Shown piece after piece: positions 34,339-42,087 of a stretch of 64,000 nt of DNA (position 1 is the first letter of the stretch; each line of letters begins with the position of its first letter). The position numbers and the translations under genes were made by a program. The stretch comes from JBGTFE01 sp049799955 (GTDB taxonomy: Bacteria > Acidobacteriota > Blastocatellia > Pyrinomonadales > Pyrinomonadaceae). Under the pieces are notes generated by a model. That model saw only the letters and a program-made list of their open reading frames with translations, searched no databases and was not told the origin of the DNA. The DNA is taken from NCBI GenBank assembly GCA_049799955.1, contig JBARIW010000103.1, positions 4,518 to 68,517 of the forward strand, given 5' to 3'.

Positions 34339-37300
34339 ATGAAAAAAATATTTTTTAATTCTTTGCGGATTAAACGCCGTCTTTGGGTTTATGTTCTTTT
34401 GTTTATCGCTCTGTTTTGTGCCGGAACATTGTCTTTGTCCGCTCAATCGAAAAAATCGAGAAAACAAATCGTCAAAAAGAATTCTTTTGTCAAAAAATCG
34501 GTAAAGAAAAAAAAATGGAGCAAGCGAAACACGTTGAGCAAATTTATACCAGCTCCCCGGGATGAGGATGAATTCGAAGCCGACGCGGAAAAGCGCGACG
34601 AATGGTTTATGTATGAAAGAACTTTCCCGACGGGCAAACTGCCGGATGACGCGCGGCGTAAGGCGTGGCTTGCTCGCCCTTCGGAGGCGCGTTTTGCCAG
34701 TATGCAAGCTGCTCAGCAATGGCGCAATATCGGACCTCAACCGACCAGTTCTTATTTCCCGGGCAATTGGGGATTGACCAGCGGGCGCATCAATACGATT
34801 GCAGTTTCGCCGTCAAACCCGAATCTTATCTTAATCGGAGCGGCGACCGGCGGCATCTGGCGCTCGACCGACGGCGGCGCGACATTTGCCCCGACCTCGG
34901 ACAGTCATGTCGATTTGGCGGTCGGCTCGATTGTCTTCGCGCCGAGCAATAATTCAATCGTCTATGCCGGAATGGGCGATAAATCGGGCGTCTATCTCGG
35001 GACGGGTGTTTTGAAATCGACCGACGGCGGGCAGACATGGACGCGCGTGAGCAACGCAACTCTGCCTACGCCCGGCAGAATCTGGCAGATTTTGGTTGAT
35101 GCGAACGACGCAAATCGCGTCTATGCGGCGCAATATTCTTTGCGTCAGGGAAATTCCGTATTTTCCAGCGGATTTTTTTACTCGACCGACGGCGGCGTCA
35201 ACTGGACTAAAACTTTATCGGGCTTGCCAACCGATTTAGTGCGGCATCCGACCGACCCGAATACGCTTTTTCTGGCAATGAACAGAATCGATTTTGCAAC
35301 GCCCGCTACGGGCGGAATCTGGAAATCAATCGATGCAGGCTTAACTTGGACGCGCATTTACACTTCGCCTTATACGACGACTTCGAATATGAAAGTCGCC
35401 GTTACTCCATCCGCGCCTGACAATCTTTATGTTTTAGCCGCGGGAAGCGGAACGGCGCAGTTGGAAGTCAGCACAAACGGCGGCGGGATGTGGACAAATA
35501 AGGGCGCGGCATTCGATGTCGGACAGCTTGGCTACAACTGTTACCTGTTCGTCAATCCGGTCAGTCCGAACACAATTTATGTAGGCTCGCGCGACCTTTG
35601 GGTCAGTTCCGACGGCGGAACAGGTTTTACGAATGCGACAAAAAATTTCACGATTGCGGGCGGCTATACGCCGACTCAGGCAAAGGCGCATCCCGACCAG
35701 CATCATTTTTATATTTCGCCGGCAAATCCGAACTTGATTTACATCGCCAATGACGGCGGTTTATGGAAATCGACGGACGGCGCGGGCAGTTTTCAATCGC
35801 TGAACTCGACGCTTTCGCTGTCAATGTTCATAAGTATCGACATACACCCGAACGATAGAACGCTGACATACGGAGGAACACAGGACAACGGCACGCAAAA
35901 ACGCACGGGAAGCGTTAGCTGGCGCGAATTTGCAACCGGCGACGGCGGGCAGACCGTGATTGACCCGCTCGACCCGAGCATAATTTATGTAACATACGTT
36001 ACTAACACAATTTATCGATACACAAACGGCGGCGACACATTCAACGGTCAAATCGGCAGCGATGCGACTTTTGCAAATGACCGCGTAGCGTTTTATCCGC
36101 CGTTTGCCGGCAACGATGTTAATTCGACGCTTTATTTCGGCACATATCGTCTTTATATCAGCGCCAATCGCGGCTCAACATGGGCAGCGCCGGGCGGAAC
36201 GACCGATTTAACCTTTGGCGGTTCCGACGTTCTCTCGACAATCGCCGTTTCACGCTCGAATACAAATGTAATTTACACCGGCTCGTCGCAGGGTCGCGCG
36301 ATGGTTTCAACCAACGGCGGCGCAAACTGGACGAATATCAACGTCGGACTTCCGACGCGCTTTATCAAAAGCATCATTGTCAGCCCGACCGATTCGAACA
36401 CGGCTTTCCTGACTGTTTCCGGCTACGGCACAGGACACGTTTTTAAAACCGTCAACGGCGGAACAAGCTGGACGGATATCAGCGGCAATTTGCCGGACAT
36501 CCCGACCAATACTATAATGTTTGACCCGCTCAATGCTTCGACCTTGTATGTCGGAACGGACATCGGCGTTTTTCGCTCGACGGTCGGCGGAAATACTTGG
36601 GAAACCTTTAATATGGGCTTGCCGCCGACAATCGTAACCGAACTCGATTCACAGTCGAGCGGTTTGATACAGGTGGCGACTTACGGGCGCGGCATGTATG
36701 AACTTGTCGTCAATCGAAAATCGCCGTTTGATTTTGACGGCGACGGCAAGACGGACATTTCGATTTTTCGACCGTCTGAGGGCGAGTGGTGGTATTTGAA
36801 AAGCTCGGACGGCGCAAATTATGCCGCGCACTTCGGTAAGTCAGGCGATAAATTAACGCCGGGAGATTACACGGGCGACGGAAAAGCGGATATTGCTTTC
36901 TGGCATTCCAAAACGGGCGAGTGGTTTATTCTTCGTTCCGAGGATGGAAGTTATTACTCTTACCCGTTCGGAGCTAACGGAGATATTCCCGCACCGGCTG
37001 ATTTTGACGGCGACGGTAAAACGGATGCGGCGGTGTTTCGTCCTTCGGAGTCAACCTGGTATATTCAGCGTTCGACGGGCGGCACGACTATTCAGCAGTT
37101 TGGAATAAGCACGGACGTTCCGGTCGTAGCCGATTATGATAACGACGGAAAGTCGGATATTGCTATTTGGAGAGCCTCTGCCGGTCAATGGTGGATACAA
37201 AGAAGCGCCGCCGGAACAATCGCCTTTACATTCGGCAACAGTTCGGACAAACCGGTTCAGGGCGATTATACCGGCGACGGAAAAGCCGACGTGGCAATCT

Positions 37301-37545
37301 GGCGACCTGTCTCAGGCGAATGGTTTATTCAAAGAAGCGAAGATTACAGCTATTATTCATTCCCGTTCGGGACAAACGGCGACCTTCCGTCGCCCGGAGA
37401 TTACGACGGCGACGGGCGTTTTGACGCGACCGTTTTCCGTCCTTCAGGCTCGACGTGGTATGTGCAGAGAACAACCGCCGGAACTTTAATTCAGGGTTTC
37501 GGGCAAAGCGGCGATGTTCCTGTTCCGAATGCTTTTGTTCCATAA
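34339..37545 (+). CDS. Large secreted BNR/sortilin-repeat protein with six C-terminal VCBS-like repeats
   Basis: 1068 residues from the ATG at 34339, which has GTGGA nearby and gives a clean signal peptide (about 1-36, ending LSLSAQ); an ATG 33 bases earlier lacks a binding site. A lysine-rich stretch (about 38-62) follows. The main body (about 110-790) is a series of Asp-box/BNR-type repeats (ST-DGG-TW pattern), predicting one or two beta-propellers as in sortilin/Ycf48-like proteins. From about 794 run six D-[FY]-x-GDGK repeats like those ending the peroxidase at 1484, finishing with VPVPNAFVP. Extracellular or surface binding role is likely; catalytic Asp-box enzymes of the sialidase type need an Arg triad I cannot confirm. 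Confidence 0.75.
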   Translation: MKKIFFNSLRIKRRLWVYVLLFIALFCAGTLSLSAQSKKSRKQIVKKNSFVKKSVKKKKWSKRNTLSKFIPAPRDEDEFEADAEKRDEWFMYERTFPTGKLPDDARRKAWLARPSEARFASMQAAQQWRNIGPQPTSSYFPGNWGLTSGRINTIAVSPSNPNLILIGAATGGIWRSTDGGATFAPTSDSHVDLAVGSIVFAPSNNSIVYAGMGDKSGVYLGTGVLKSTDGGQTWTRVSNATLPTPGRIWQILVDANDANRVYAAQYSLRQGNSVFSSGFFYSTDGGVNWTKTLSGLPTDLVRHPTDPNTLFLAMNRIDFATPATGGIWKSIDAGLTWTRIYTSPYTTTSNMKVAVTPSAPDNLYVLAAGSGTAQLEVSTNGGGMWTNKGAAFDVGQLGYNCYLFVNPVSPNTIYVGSRDLWVSSDGGTGFTNATKNFTIAGGYTPTQAKAHPDQHHFYISPANPNLIYIANDGGLWKSTDGAGSFQSLNSTLSLSMFISIDIHPNDRTLTYGGTQDNGTQKRTGSVSWREFATGDGGQTVIDPLDPSIIYVTYVTNTIYRYTNGGDTFNGQIGSDATFANDRVAFYPPFAGNDVNSTLYFGTYRLYISANRGSTWAAPGGTTDLTFGGSDVLSTIAVSRSNTNVIYTGSSQGRAMVSTNGGANWTNINVGLPTRFIKSIIVSPTDSNTAFLTVSGYGTGHVFKTVNGGTSWTDISGNLPDIPTNTIMFDPLNASTLYVGTDIGVFRSTVGGNTWETFNMGLPPTIVTELDSQSSGLIQVATYGRGMYELVVNRKSPFDFDGDGKTDISIFRPSEGEWWYLKSSDGANYAAHFGKSGDKLTPGDYTGDGKADIAFWHSKTGEWFILRSEDGSYYSYPFGANGDIPAPADFDGDGKTDAAVFRPSESTWYIQRSTGGTTIQQFGISTDVPVVADYDNDGKSDIAIWRASAGQWWIQRSAAGTIAFTFGNSSDKPVQGDYTGDGKADVAIWRPVSGEWFIQRSEDYSYYSFPFGTNGDLPSPGDYDGDGRFDATVFRPSGSTWYVQRTTAGTLIQGFGQSGDVPVPNAFVP

Positions 37546-37601
37546 GCAATTTCTAAAACCGGTAAGGGGCTAATGAATTTGTTTCTTTAGCCCTTATATA
37601 G

Positions 37602-37637
37602 AAAAAGCCCAATAACATCGATGTTTATTGAGCTTTT
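37602..37637 (-). terminator. Terminator after tmRNA
   Basis: On the minus strand AGCTCAATAA pairs with TTATTGGGCT (one G-U) around an ACATCGATG loop and is followed by TTTTT. It lies about 20 bases past the tmRNA CCA end. On the plus strand 37562-37598 also holds an imperfect stem (AAGGGGCTA/TAGCCCTT) that could end the BNR-protein transcript. Confidence 0.6.
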
Positions 37638-37657
37638 GAATAAATCTAAAAATATTT

Positions 37658-38032
37658 TGGTGGAGGCGGCGGGAATCGAACCCGCATCCAAAGGTTGCGA
37701 CCTAGAGAATCTACACGTTTAGTCGAGTTCACTTAAAATTTCGCCTTTCGCAAGCAGGTGAACCGACAAGACCTTGCGAAAAGCTAACCTGACTAACGAT
37801 TCGCCCGCGTCCGCAGGTGGAGAACGCGCGCTAGCTTAAACTAAGTTATGCCCGAAAACGGTCGCTTCAAGCTGACTTCCGCCCGGACACTTGTGGCTAG
37901 TTTTTAAACTAGGCAGCAAGAGCTAATTCTTGATTAGCATTTGTGTTTTGCGTGTTTTTTTAACGAGCTAACAAGCAAGCCCGACGTGCATCCAAAGATC
38001 TATACAAGCCCCTGTCGAAGCCTGTCGCCCCC
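37658..38032 (-). ncRNA. ssrA: Transfer-messenger RNA (tmRNA)
   Basis: 375 nt. The 5' end GGGGGCGACAGGCTTCGACA (38032 downward) and the 3' end GTTCGATTCCCGCCGCCTCC plus ACCA (to 37658) form a seven-pair tRNA-like acceptor stem, with the T-loop landmark GTTCGATTC. CCA is encoded. Near 37925-37950 the tag frame reads ANQELALAA followed by TAG, possibly with extra residues before it because the resume codon cannot be fixed by eye. tmRNA rescues stalled ribosomes with SmpB and marks products for proteolysis; the LAA-type end is conserved. Pseudoknot positions were not checked. Confidence 0.95.
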
Positions 38033-38048
38033 AAAAGTTCGGAAGGTT

Positions 38049-38078
38049 AGTTTACGTTATTAGGACGGGAAAAGACAA
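38049..38078 (-). promoter_or_regulatory. Candidate tmRNA promoter
   Basis: On the minus strand TTGTCT (38078-38073) and TAAACT (38054-38049) are 18 nt apart; start would leave a leader of roughly eight bases for RNase P to remove. The -35 box overlaps the bcp terminator stem, which lowers confidence. Confidence 0.35.
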
Positions 38079-38094
38079 TCAATCGTTGTCTTTT
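38070..38094 (-). terminator. Terminator after bcp
   Basis: AAAAGACAA (38070-38078) pairs with TTGTCTTTT (38086-38094). Reading on the minus strand it follows the bcp stop by three bases and ends in TTTT. Confidence 0.5.
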
Positions 38095-38096
38095 AT

Positions 38097-38555
38097 TTAG
38101 CTTCCAAAAGCTTCCAAAACCTCGTCCGCGTGAGCATCGACATTTACTTTATCGAAGATTTTTTTAATCTTTCCTTCTTCGTCAATCAAAAAAGTCTTTC
38201 GAAAAACGCCGTTATAGGTTTTTCCCATAAACTTTTTCTCGCCGTAGCTTTCATATGAATCGGCAATCGCGTGGTCGGTATCGGCAAGCAGCGTAAACGG
38301 CAGCTCGTATTTTGAAATAAATTTCTGATGCGATTTTTCGCTGTCAGGCGAAACGCCTAAAACTTTTATTCCTTTCTCCGTCAAGGTCGAATAATTGTCC
38401 CGGAAAGAACACGCTTCCTTTGTGCAGCCGGGCGTATCGTCTTTCGGGTAAAAATATAAAGCTACCTTTTGTCCTCTAAAATCGGAAAGCTTTAACTCGT
38501 TTCCGTTCTGGTCTTTAACCGTAAAATCCGGCGCGTTATCGCCAACATTTATCAT
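38097..38555 (-). CDS. bcp: Thioredoxin-dependent peroxiredoxin Bcp/PrxQ
   Basis: 152 residues. It reduces hydroperoxides using the peroxidatic Cys in DDTPGCTKEACSFRD (Cys44), with the PrxQ-type resolving Cys49 five residues on. The upstream KVALYFYPK strand and GVSPDSEKSHQKF segment are typical. The ATG follows GGAGGAGAAATT. Cytoplasmic. Divergent from the YkgJ-like gene. Confidence 0.93.
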   Translation of the reverse strand: MINVGDNAPDFTVKDQNGNELKLSDFRGQKVALYFYPKDDTPGCTKEACSFRDNYSTLTEKGIKVLGVSPDSEKSHQKFISKYELPFTLLADTDHAIADSYESYGEKKFMGKTYNGVFRKTFLIDEEGKIKKIFDKVNVDAHADEVLEAFGS

Positions 38556-38597
38556 AATTTCTCCTCCGAAAATCTTAATTTGCTAGAATTGTAACAG

Positions 38598-39125
38598 ATG
38601 AAAATGCTTTCCGAAAAACAGGCGCTCGCAAATTTGCGGAAATTAAAAACGGATTATCGAAATCTGATAACATCCGCATTTGAGCGCCGGGCAAAAAGCT
38701 GTTTGACGTGCGAAACAAAAGGCGCTTGCTGCCTCGACGCGCATTTCGTTAATGTTCATATTACACGGCTCGAAGCGGTTTTAATCAATGACGAACTCAA
38801 AAAGCTTTCCGGCGAAAAACAAAAGGAAATTTACGAGCGAATAACTTCGACAATAGAAAAATACGATTTAGAATCTGAAGGCGACAGCTTTTCCAAGACC
38901 TTCGCCTGCCCGCTTTTTGAAAAAGAAACCGGCTGTCTGATTCACGCCGTCAAACCCGTTCCTTGTATTCAACACGCCTGTTATGAAAACAAATCCGATT
39001 TGCCGCCCGATGCGCTGCAAACCGCGGCGGAAACAAAAATCGAACGCTTGAACGAACAAACGTATAGAAAATCTTCACGCTGGCTATCGCTTCCGGTCTG
39101 GCTCGATTTAATCAAAGAAAGATAA
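38598..39125 (+). CDS. YkgJ-like cysteine-cluster (metal-binding) protein
   Basis: 175 residues with the CxxCxxxxxCC cluster SCLTCETKGACC (Cys35, 38, 44, 45) and further cysteines in CPLFEKETGCLI and PVPCIQHAC. This is the zinc/iron-chelating domain group whose function is unknown. Ends in a hydrophobic SLPVWLDLI segment too short for a certain membrane anchor. Monocistronic; the next gene is convergent. Confidence 0.75.
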   Translation: MKMLSEKQALANLRKLKTDYRNLITSAFERRAKSCLTCETKGACCLDAHFVNVHITRLEAVLINDELKKLSGEKQKEIYERITSTIEKYDLESEGDSFSKTFACPLFEKETGCLIHAVKPVPCIQHACYENKSDLPPDALQTAAETKIERLNEQTYRKSSRWLSLPVWLDLIKER

Positions 39126-39133
39126 AATATTTC

Positions 39134-39505
39134 TTATGGTTTCCTTAATTTTCCGCCCAAAATCGTTGCCGGAATCAGTAAAATCAAAAATGTAAGATGA
39201 TACCAGAGCGGAATTTGATTCCACACGCTTAATTGCACGAGCAGTCCGACAATTAAAAGTATAATTCCCAAAATCAAAGGCGATTTTGTGTTCTCACGCG
39301 CAATTAAAGCCGCAATTAAACCTGAGATAACGGAAACGACCGCGCTTAAAATTAAAGGAACAAAAAGCATCGATGTTTGAAAGCTCATCGCTTTTGCGCT
39401 CTCGTCGTAACTTGTCCAAATTGCCCTGATAACAGCGTCCGCGCCAACCCAGAGGATTGACCAGACTATAAAACCTGCAACTACGCCCAAAATTATTCTC
39501 AGCAT
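39134..39505 (-). CDS. Small four-helix membrane protein
   Basis: 123 residues, about four transmembrane helices, no recognised motif. I chose the ATG at 39505 because GGAGGAG sits six bases before it; a TTG 15 bases earlier is part of that Shine-Dalgarno. Glycine and isoleucine rich. Function unknown; convergent with the YkgJ-like gene and separated from the upstream ATPase gene by a terminator. Confidence 0.65.
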   Translation of the reverse strand: MLRIILGVVAGFIVWSILWVGADAVIRAIWTSYDESAKAMSFQTSMLFVPLILSAVVSVISGLIAALIARENTKSPLILGIILLIVGLLVQLSVWNQIPLWYHLTFLILLIPATILGGKLRKP

Positions 39506-39536
39506 AAAATACTCCTCCAATTTTTATTATCAAAAT

Positions 39537-39580
39537 CAAAAAAGGACAAAAGAAATTTCCCGAAATTTCCCTTGTCCTTT
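39537..39580 (-). terminator. Intrinsic terminator after the RecA-like ATPase gene
   Basis: AAAGGACAA (39541-39549) pairs with TTGTCCTTT (39572-39580); reading on the minus strand a run of seven T follows the stem. Confidence 0.7.
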
Positions 39581-39614
39581 ACCCTGCTTGTCTTTCGCTT
39601 TGCCTATGCGAAAC

Positions 39615-40646
39615 CTATGCCACTTTTGCTTTTTTGGCGACGCTTTTTTCAGACGCTTCGCCCGCCTGCGATTTTGTTTTTTCGATTCGAGCCGACATTC
39701 TGTGGTCTAAATCGATAATTTGGTCAGCCGTCAGATGATATATATTCGACTGGTTGTGATAAATCTTCGCGCCGGTAACAATGTCGGCTTGTTTGAATCC
39801 GTTGTCAACCGCTTTTTTGATTAAATCTTCAATCGTCATCGTGTTTTGAACAATCGAAAGCGGCGTTTTTTCTTCGATAAATTCCGGGACATTCGATTTG
39901 GCAGGCGTATCAAAAGCCAGTTCAAGAGCCTGTTCGCCTTTCATATAATCGAGAAAATCTTTAAAACCGATGTTTCCAGTCATTTCAAAACCGACTTCAA
40001 AAGCGGGTGAATTTGATTTAACGACCTGAAAAACTCTCGTAATTTCGCCTTCGCGCTCTTGCAGGCTGACTTCGACCATCACATCGACGAAATATTCAAG
40101 CCCGCTCGCCGTCATCGGCAGAACGCGCCCGATTTCATTGTCTTCCTTCGCTTCTTTGCCTTTTGCCGGAATCTGGTCGGCAATGACGACGCATTTTCCG
40201 CTTTCGATGCAGAGCTTTCGCAAAACGGACTGCAAAATCATCTGGTCAGCCGCCAATTCTTCCGCCGAAGGCTGCGCTAAATGGTCGCCGGTTTTTTCTC
40301 GAACGGCTTCGAGCATTTCACTGTGCTTTGCGCTGAAATACGCCGCCCAGCTGTCTAACGCGAAACAACCGTAATTCTGCTCCTGACCTTCGCCCGATAC
40401 AGCCCATTCGATAAATTCGGGCAATTCGTGCATTTGCTCGATTTCCAGCGCGTCGAACGTTTGTCCGACACCGCGCAGAAGACGAGCTTTTCTTTCCGTG
40501 TCAAAAATACAGAGCTTTCCCAAGCCCGCTTCGCTCATCGAACTTATAAAATGACTTTTGCCGACACCCGCTCCGCCGCGAATCGCCATCACGAGGCGCT
40601 GCTGACGCGGGATTCTGCTCAATGGATTAATTTTTGGTTTGTTCAT
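39615..40646 (-). CDS. RecA-like P-loop ATPase of phage Sak4-like type
   Basis: 343 residues. P-loop GGAGVGKSH at 24-32, DTERKARLL soon after strand 2, Walker-B-like YGCFALDSW near 95, then MTASGLEYFVDVMVEVSLQEREG and VVKSN, a layout seen in phage-encoded single-strand annealing/RecA-like (Sak4) ATPases and related AAA proteins. The C-terminal 80 residues are a Lys/Ala-rich tail. No phage genes flank it, so it is either a domesticated recombination protein or something else with the same fold. Its promoter region holds two repressor-like dyads and the leader a small hairpin, suggesting tight control (see separate entries). ATG preceded by GAGGAGAAAG. Confidence 0.6.
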   Translation of the reverse strand: MNKPKINPLSRIPRQQRLVMAIRGGAGVGKSHFISSMSEAGLGKLCIFDTERKARLLRGVGQTFDALEIEQMHELPEFIEWAVSGEGQEQNYGCFALDSWAAYFSAKHSEMLEAVREKTGDHLAQPSAEELAADQMILQSVLRKLCIESGKCVVIADQIPAKGKEAKEDNEIGRVLPMTASGLEYFVDVMVEVSLQEREGEITRVFQVVKSNSPAFEVGFEMTGNIGFKDFLDYMKGEQALELAFDTPAKSNVPEFIEEKTPLSIVQNTMTIEDLIKKAVDNGFKQADIVTGAKIYHNQSNIYHLTADQIIDLDHRMSARIEKTKSQAGEASEKSVAKKAKVA

Positions 40647-40706
40647 AACTACTTTCTCCTCAACCTGCCAGTTTTTCTTAATGTTTTTGTTTATTTCTTA
40701 TCTCTT

Positions 40707-40730
40707 AAATGCCTACCGTCTAAGGCATTT
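40707..40730 (-). promoter_or_regulatory. Leader hairpin of the RecA-like ATPase gene
   Basis: AAATGCCT (40707-40714) and AGGCATTT (40723-40730) form an 8-bp stem in the predicted 5' UTR, between operator 1 and the ribosome binding site. Confidence 0.45.
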
Positions 40731-40750
40731 TGTCTCATTGATGAAACAAA
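40729..40750. promoter_or_regulatory. Operator-like dyad 1
   Basis: TTTGTCTCA-TTGA-TGAAACAAA, 8 of 9 positions symmetric. It overlaps the end of the -10 box and the predicted transcription start of the ATPase gene. Confidence 0.65.
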
Positions 40751-40777
40751 TCTAACATAAGTTGCATCTTGTTTCAA
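40749..40777 (-). promoter_or_regulatory. Promoter of the RecA-like ATPase gene
   Basis: On the minus strand TTGAAA (40777-40772) and TAGATT (40754-40749) with a 17-nt spacer. The -35 box is inside dyad 2 and the -10 box touches dyad 1, the classic arrangement for repression. Confidence 0.6.
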
Positions 40778-40789
40778 GTGTGAAACAAG
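40768..40789. promoter_or_regulatory. Operator-like dyad 2
   Basis: CTTGTTTCA-AGTG-TGAAACAAG, a perfect 9-bp dyad with 4-nt spacer. Same consensus as dyad 1, centre-to-centre 39 nt. Could be the site of a LexA- or XRE-type dimer; no regulator gene is in the window. Confidence 0.7.
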
Positions 40790-40836
40790 ATTTTTTTGAA
40801 AAAATCTGCATTTTTATTGAAAATTGCTTTTAAACC

Positions 40837-40870
40837 AAAAAAGCGAGTCCTTCGAAAGACTCGCTTTTTT
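40837..40870. terminator. Strong bidirectional terminator
   Basis: AAAAAAGCGAGTC (40837-40849) and GACTCGCTTTTTT (40858-40870) are perfect complements around CTTCGAAA, with A/T runs on both sides. It isolates the secreted-protein gene ending at 40891 from the ATPase promoter. Confidence 0.85.
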
Positions 40871-40890
40871 GTAATTTAATACTCAGTTTT

Positions 40891-41829
40891 TTAAGGTCTG
40901 CTGAATGTTGAGTAAATCTTTCCGGTTGGCTCTGCTACGTCCGTATCTTCCATTGTAACGAATAAACCGAAATCTGTTAGCGCTGTTTCACTGCGAATTT
41001 CCGATTCCTGTCGTTCACCTGTGTTTATAACCTGACCGAGTTTTGTATATTTTCCGTCGGGTGAAGAAGCCCATAAAACAAAGCGTTTATCTTTCGGAGC
41101 CATCTTCATATCGTCAAAACGCATTTTGACCTGGGTTGTGCCCTGTCTGCCCGGATCGACATAAGCTTTGCCTTTCAGACCCTGCAAATCTCCCGAAAAC
41201 GCGATTCTGATTTCCGTTGTTTTGTTGTTAAAACTCGGCACATTCAGAAGCGGCACTTCATAAGTTGAAGCAACCGGTGTCGATACGGCTACCTGTTTGT
41301 TATCTACCGCGCTTGTAACAACTGCCGGAACAACCGCATAACCTGTTGGAACCGAGCTGCGGAAAACCACCGGAGTATCACCTGCAATCGTCGTTAAACC
41401 CTCGTTCGGCGAGAGCACCAGCATAAATTGATTCATCGGCGTATTAAATGTCGCCTTACCCATTCCGCTTTCAACCATTGTCGGTCCGAGTAATGTAACT
41501 GCGCCTTTCGGGTCGACGGCATAAACGTAATAGCTTTTTGCATCTGCCGGAAGACCTGATAAATCGACGGCGACGCTTGTTCCGTCAGCCGCTCTGAGCA
41601 CTTTTGCCCAACCTTTCGCGCCTTTTATATTAGTCGGCATCAGCTCGACAGTAACTTCTTTTCCTACCGGATATTCGATAACCGAATAACTTCCGTCGGC
41701 ATTCTGAACAACTTCCTTTTTTGTGACGGTCGTTGTCGTCGTCTGTGTGTCCTGCGCGTAGATAAATCCGGTCATTGAAAATGACAAACCTAAAACAGCG
41801 CAAAATCGAAATAAACTTTTCTTAGTCAT
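40891..41829 (-). CDS. Secreted hypothetical protein
   Basis: 312 residues from the ATG at 41829, chosen because AAGGAGG lies directly upstream; a longer frame of 13 more residues would spoil the signal peptide (about 1-26, ending FIYAQ). The mature protein starts with a Thr-rich stretch (TQTTTTTVTKK) and is otherwise beta-rich with repeated phrases such as LSGLPADAKSYYVYAVDPKG and KRFVLWASSPDGKYTKLGQV, which suggest two related beta-sandwich domains (about 60-150 and 220-300). Not recognised. A conserved-looking Asp/Gly pattern hints at an anti-sigma or scaffold role, but nothing supports a definite function. Confidence 0.65.
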   Translation of the reverse strand: MTKKSLFRFCAVLGLSFSMTGFIYAQDTQTTTTTVTKKEVVQNADGSYSVIEYPVGKEVTVELMPTNIKGAKGWAKVLRAADGTSVAVDLSGLPADAKSYYVYAVDPKGAVTLLGPTMVESGMGKATFNTPMNQFMLVLSPNEGLTTIAGDTPVVFRSSVPTGYAVVPAVVTSAVDNKQVAVSTPVASTYEVPLLNVPSFNNKTTEIRIAFSGDLQGLKGKAYVDPGRQGTTQVKMRFDDMKMAPKDKRFVLWASSPDGKYTKLGQVINTGERQESEIRSETALTDFGLFVTMEDTDVAEPTGKIYSTFSRP

Positions 41830-42013
41830 AAAACCTCCTTGAAAATGTAGAAGAACATTTTTGTGCATAATTTAAAGTTGCACTTTAAAATAGGTTCGCA
41901 AGCCGTATGCCAGAAAGCAATAGGCTGATATTTTAGGAATTAAGTCGTTTAATTGTAAACTTTTTGTATTGAGGTAAGACGTTTTCTGTATTAAATACTG
42001 ACAGATAATTGGA

Positions 42014-42086
42014 GAGTAAAAGGCAAAAGTAAAAAGTCAGAATTGTTTTCTTCACTTTTTACTTTTGCCTTTTTACTTTTTACTTT
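42014..42086. repeat. AGTAAAA 7-mer hairpin, second copy
   Basis: GAGTAAAAGGCAAAAGTAAA and following bases (42014-42036) are mirrored by ACTTTTGCC plus TTTTTACTTTTTACTTTTTT (42060-42086). Same units as 10511-10632 but with a different core. It lies directly after the sppA stop. The rest of the 41830-42013 gap shows no further feature. Confidence 0.8.
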
Positions 42087-42087
42087 T

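Noticed and set aside
37562..37657. tRNA gene before the tmRNA
   Set aside because: The GTTCGATTC arm there belongs to the tmRNA itself; no separate cloverleaf is visible.
39615..40646. Prophage remnant around the RecA-like ATPase
   Set aside because: Flanking genes are housekeeping or secreted proteins; no integrase, capsid, terminase or attachment repeats.
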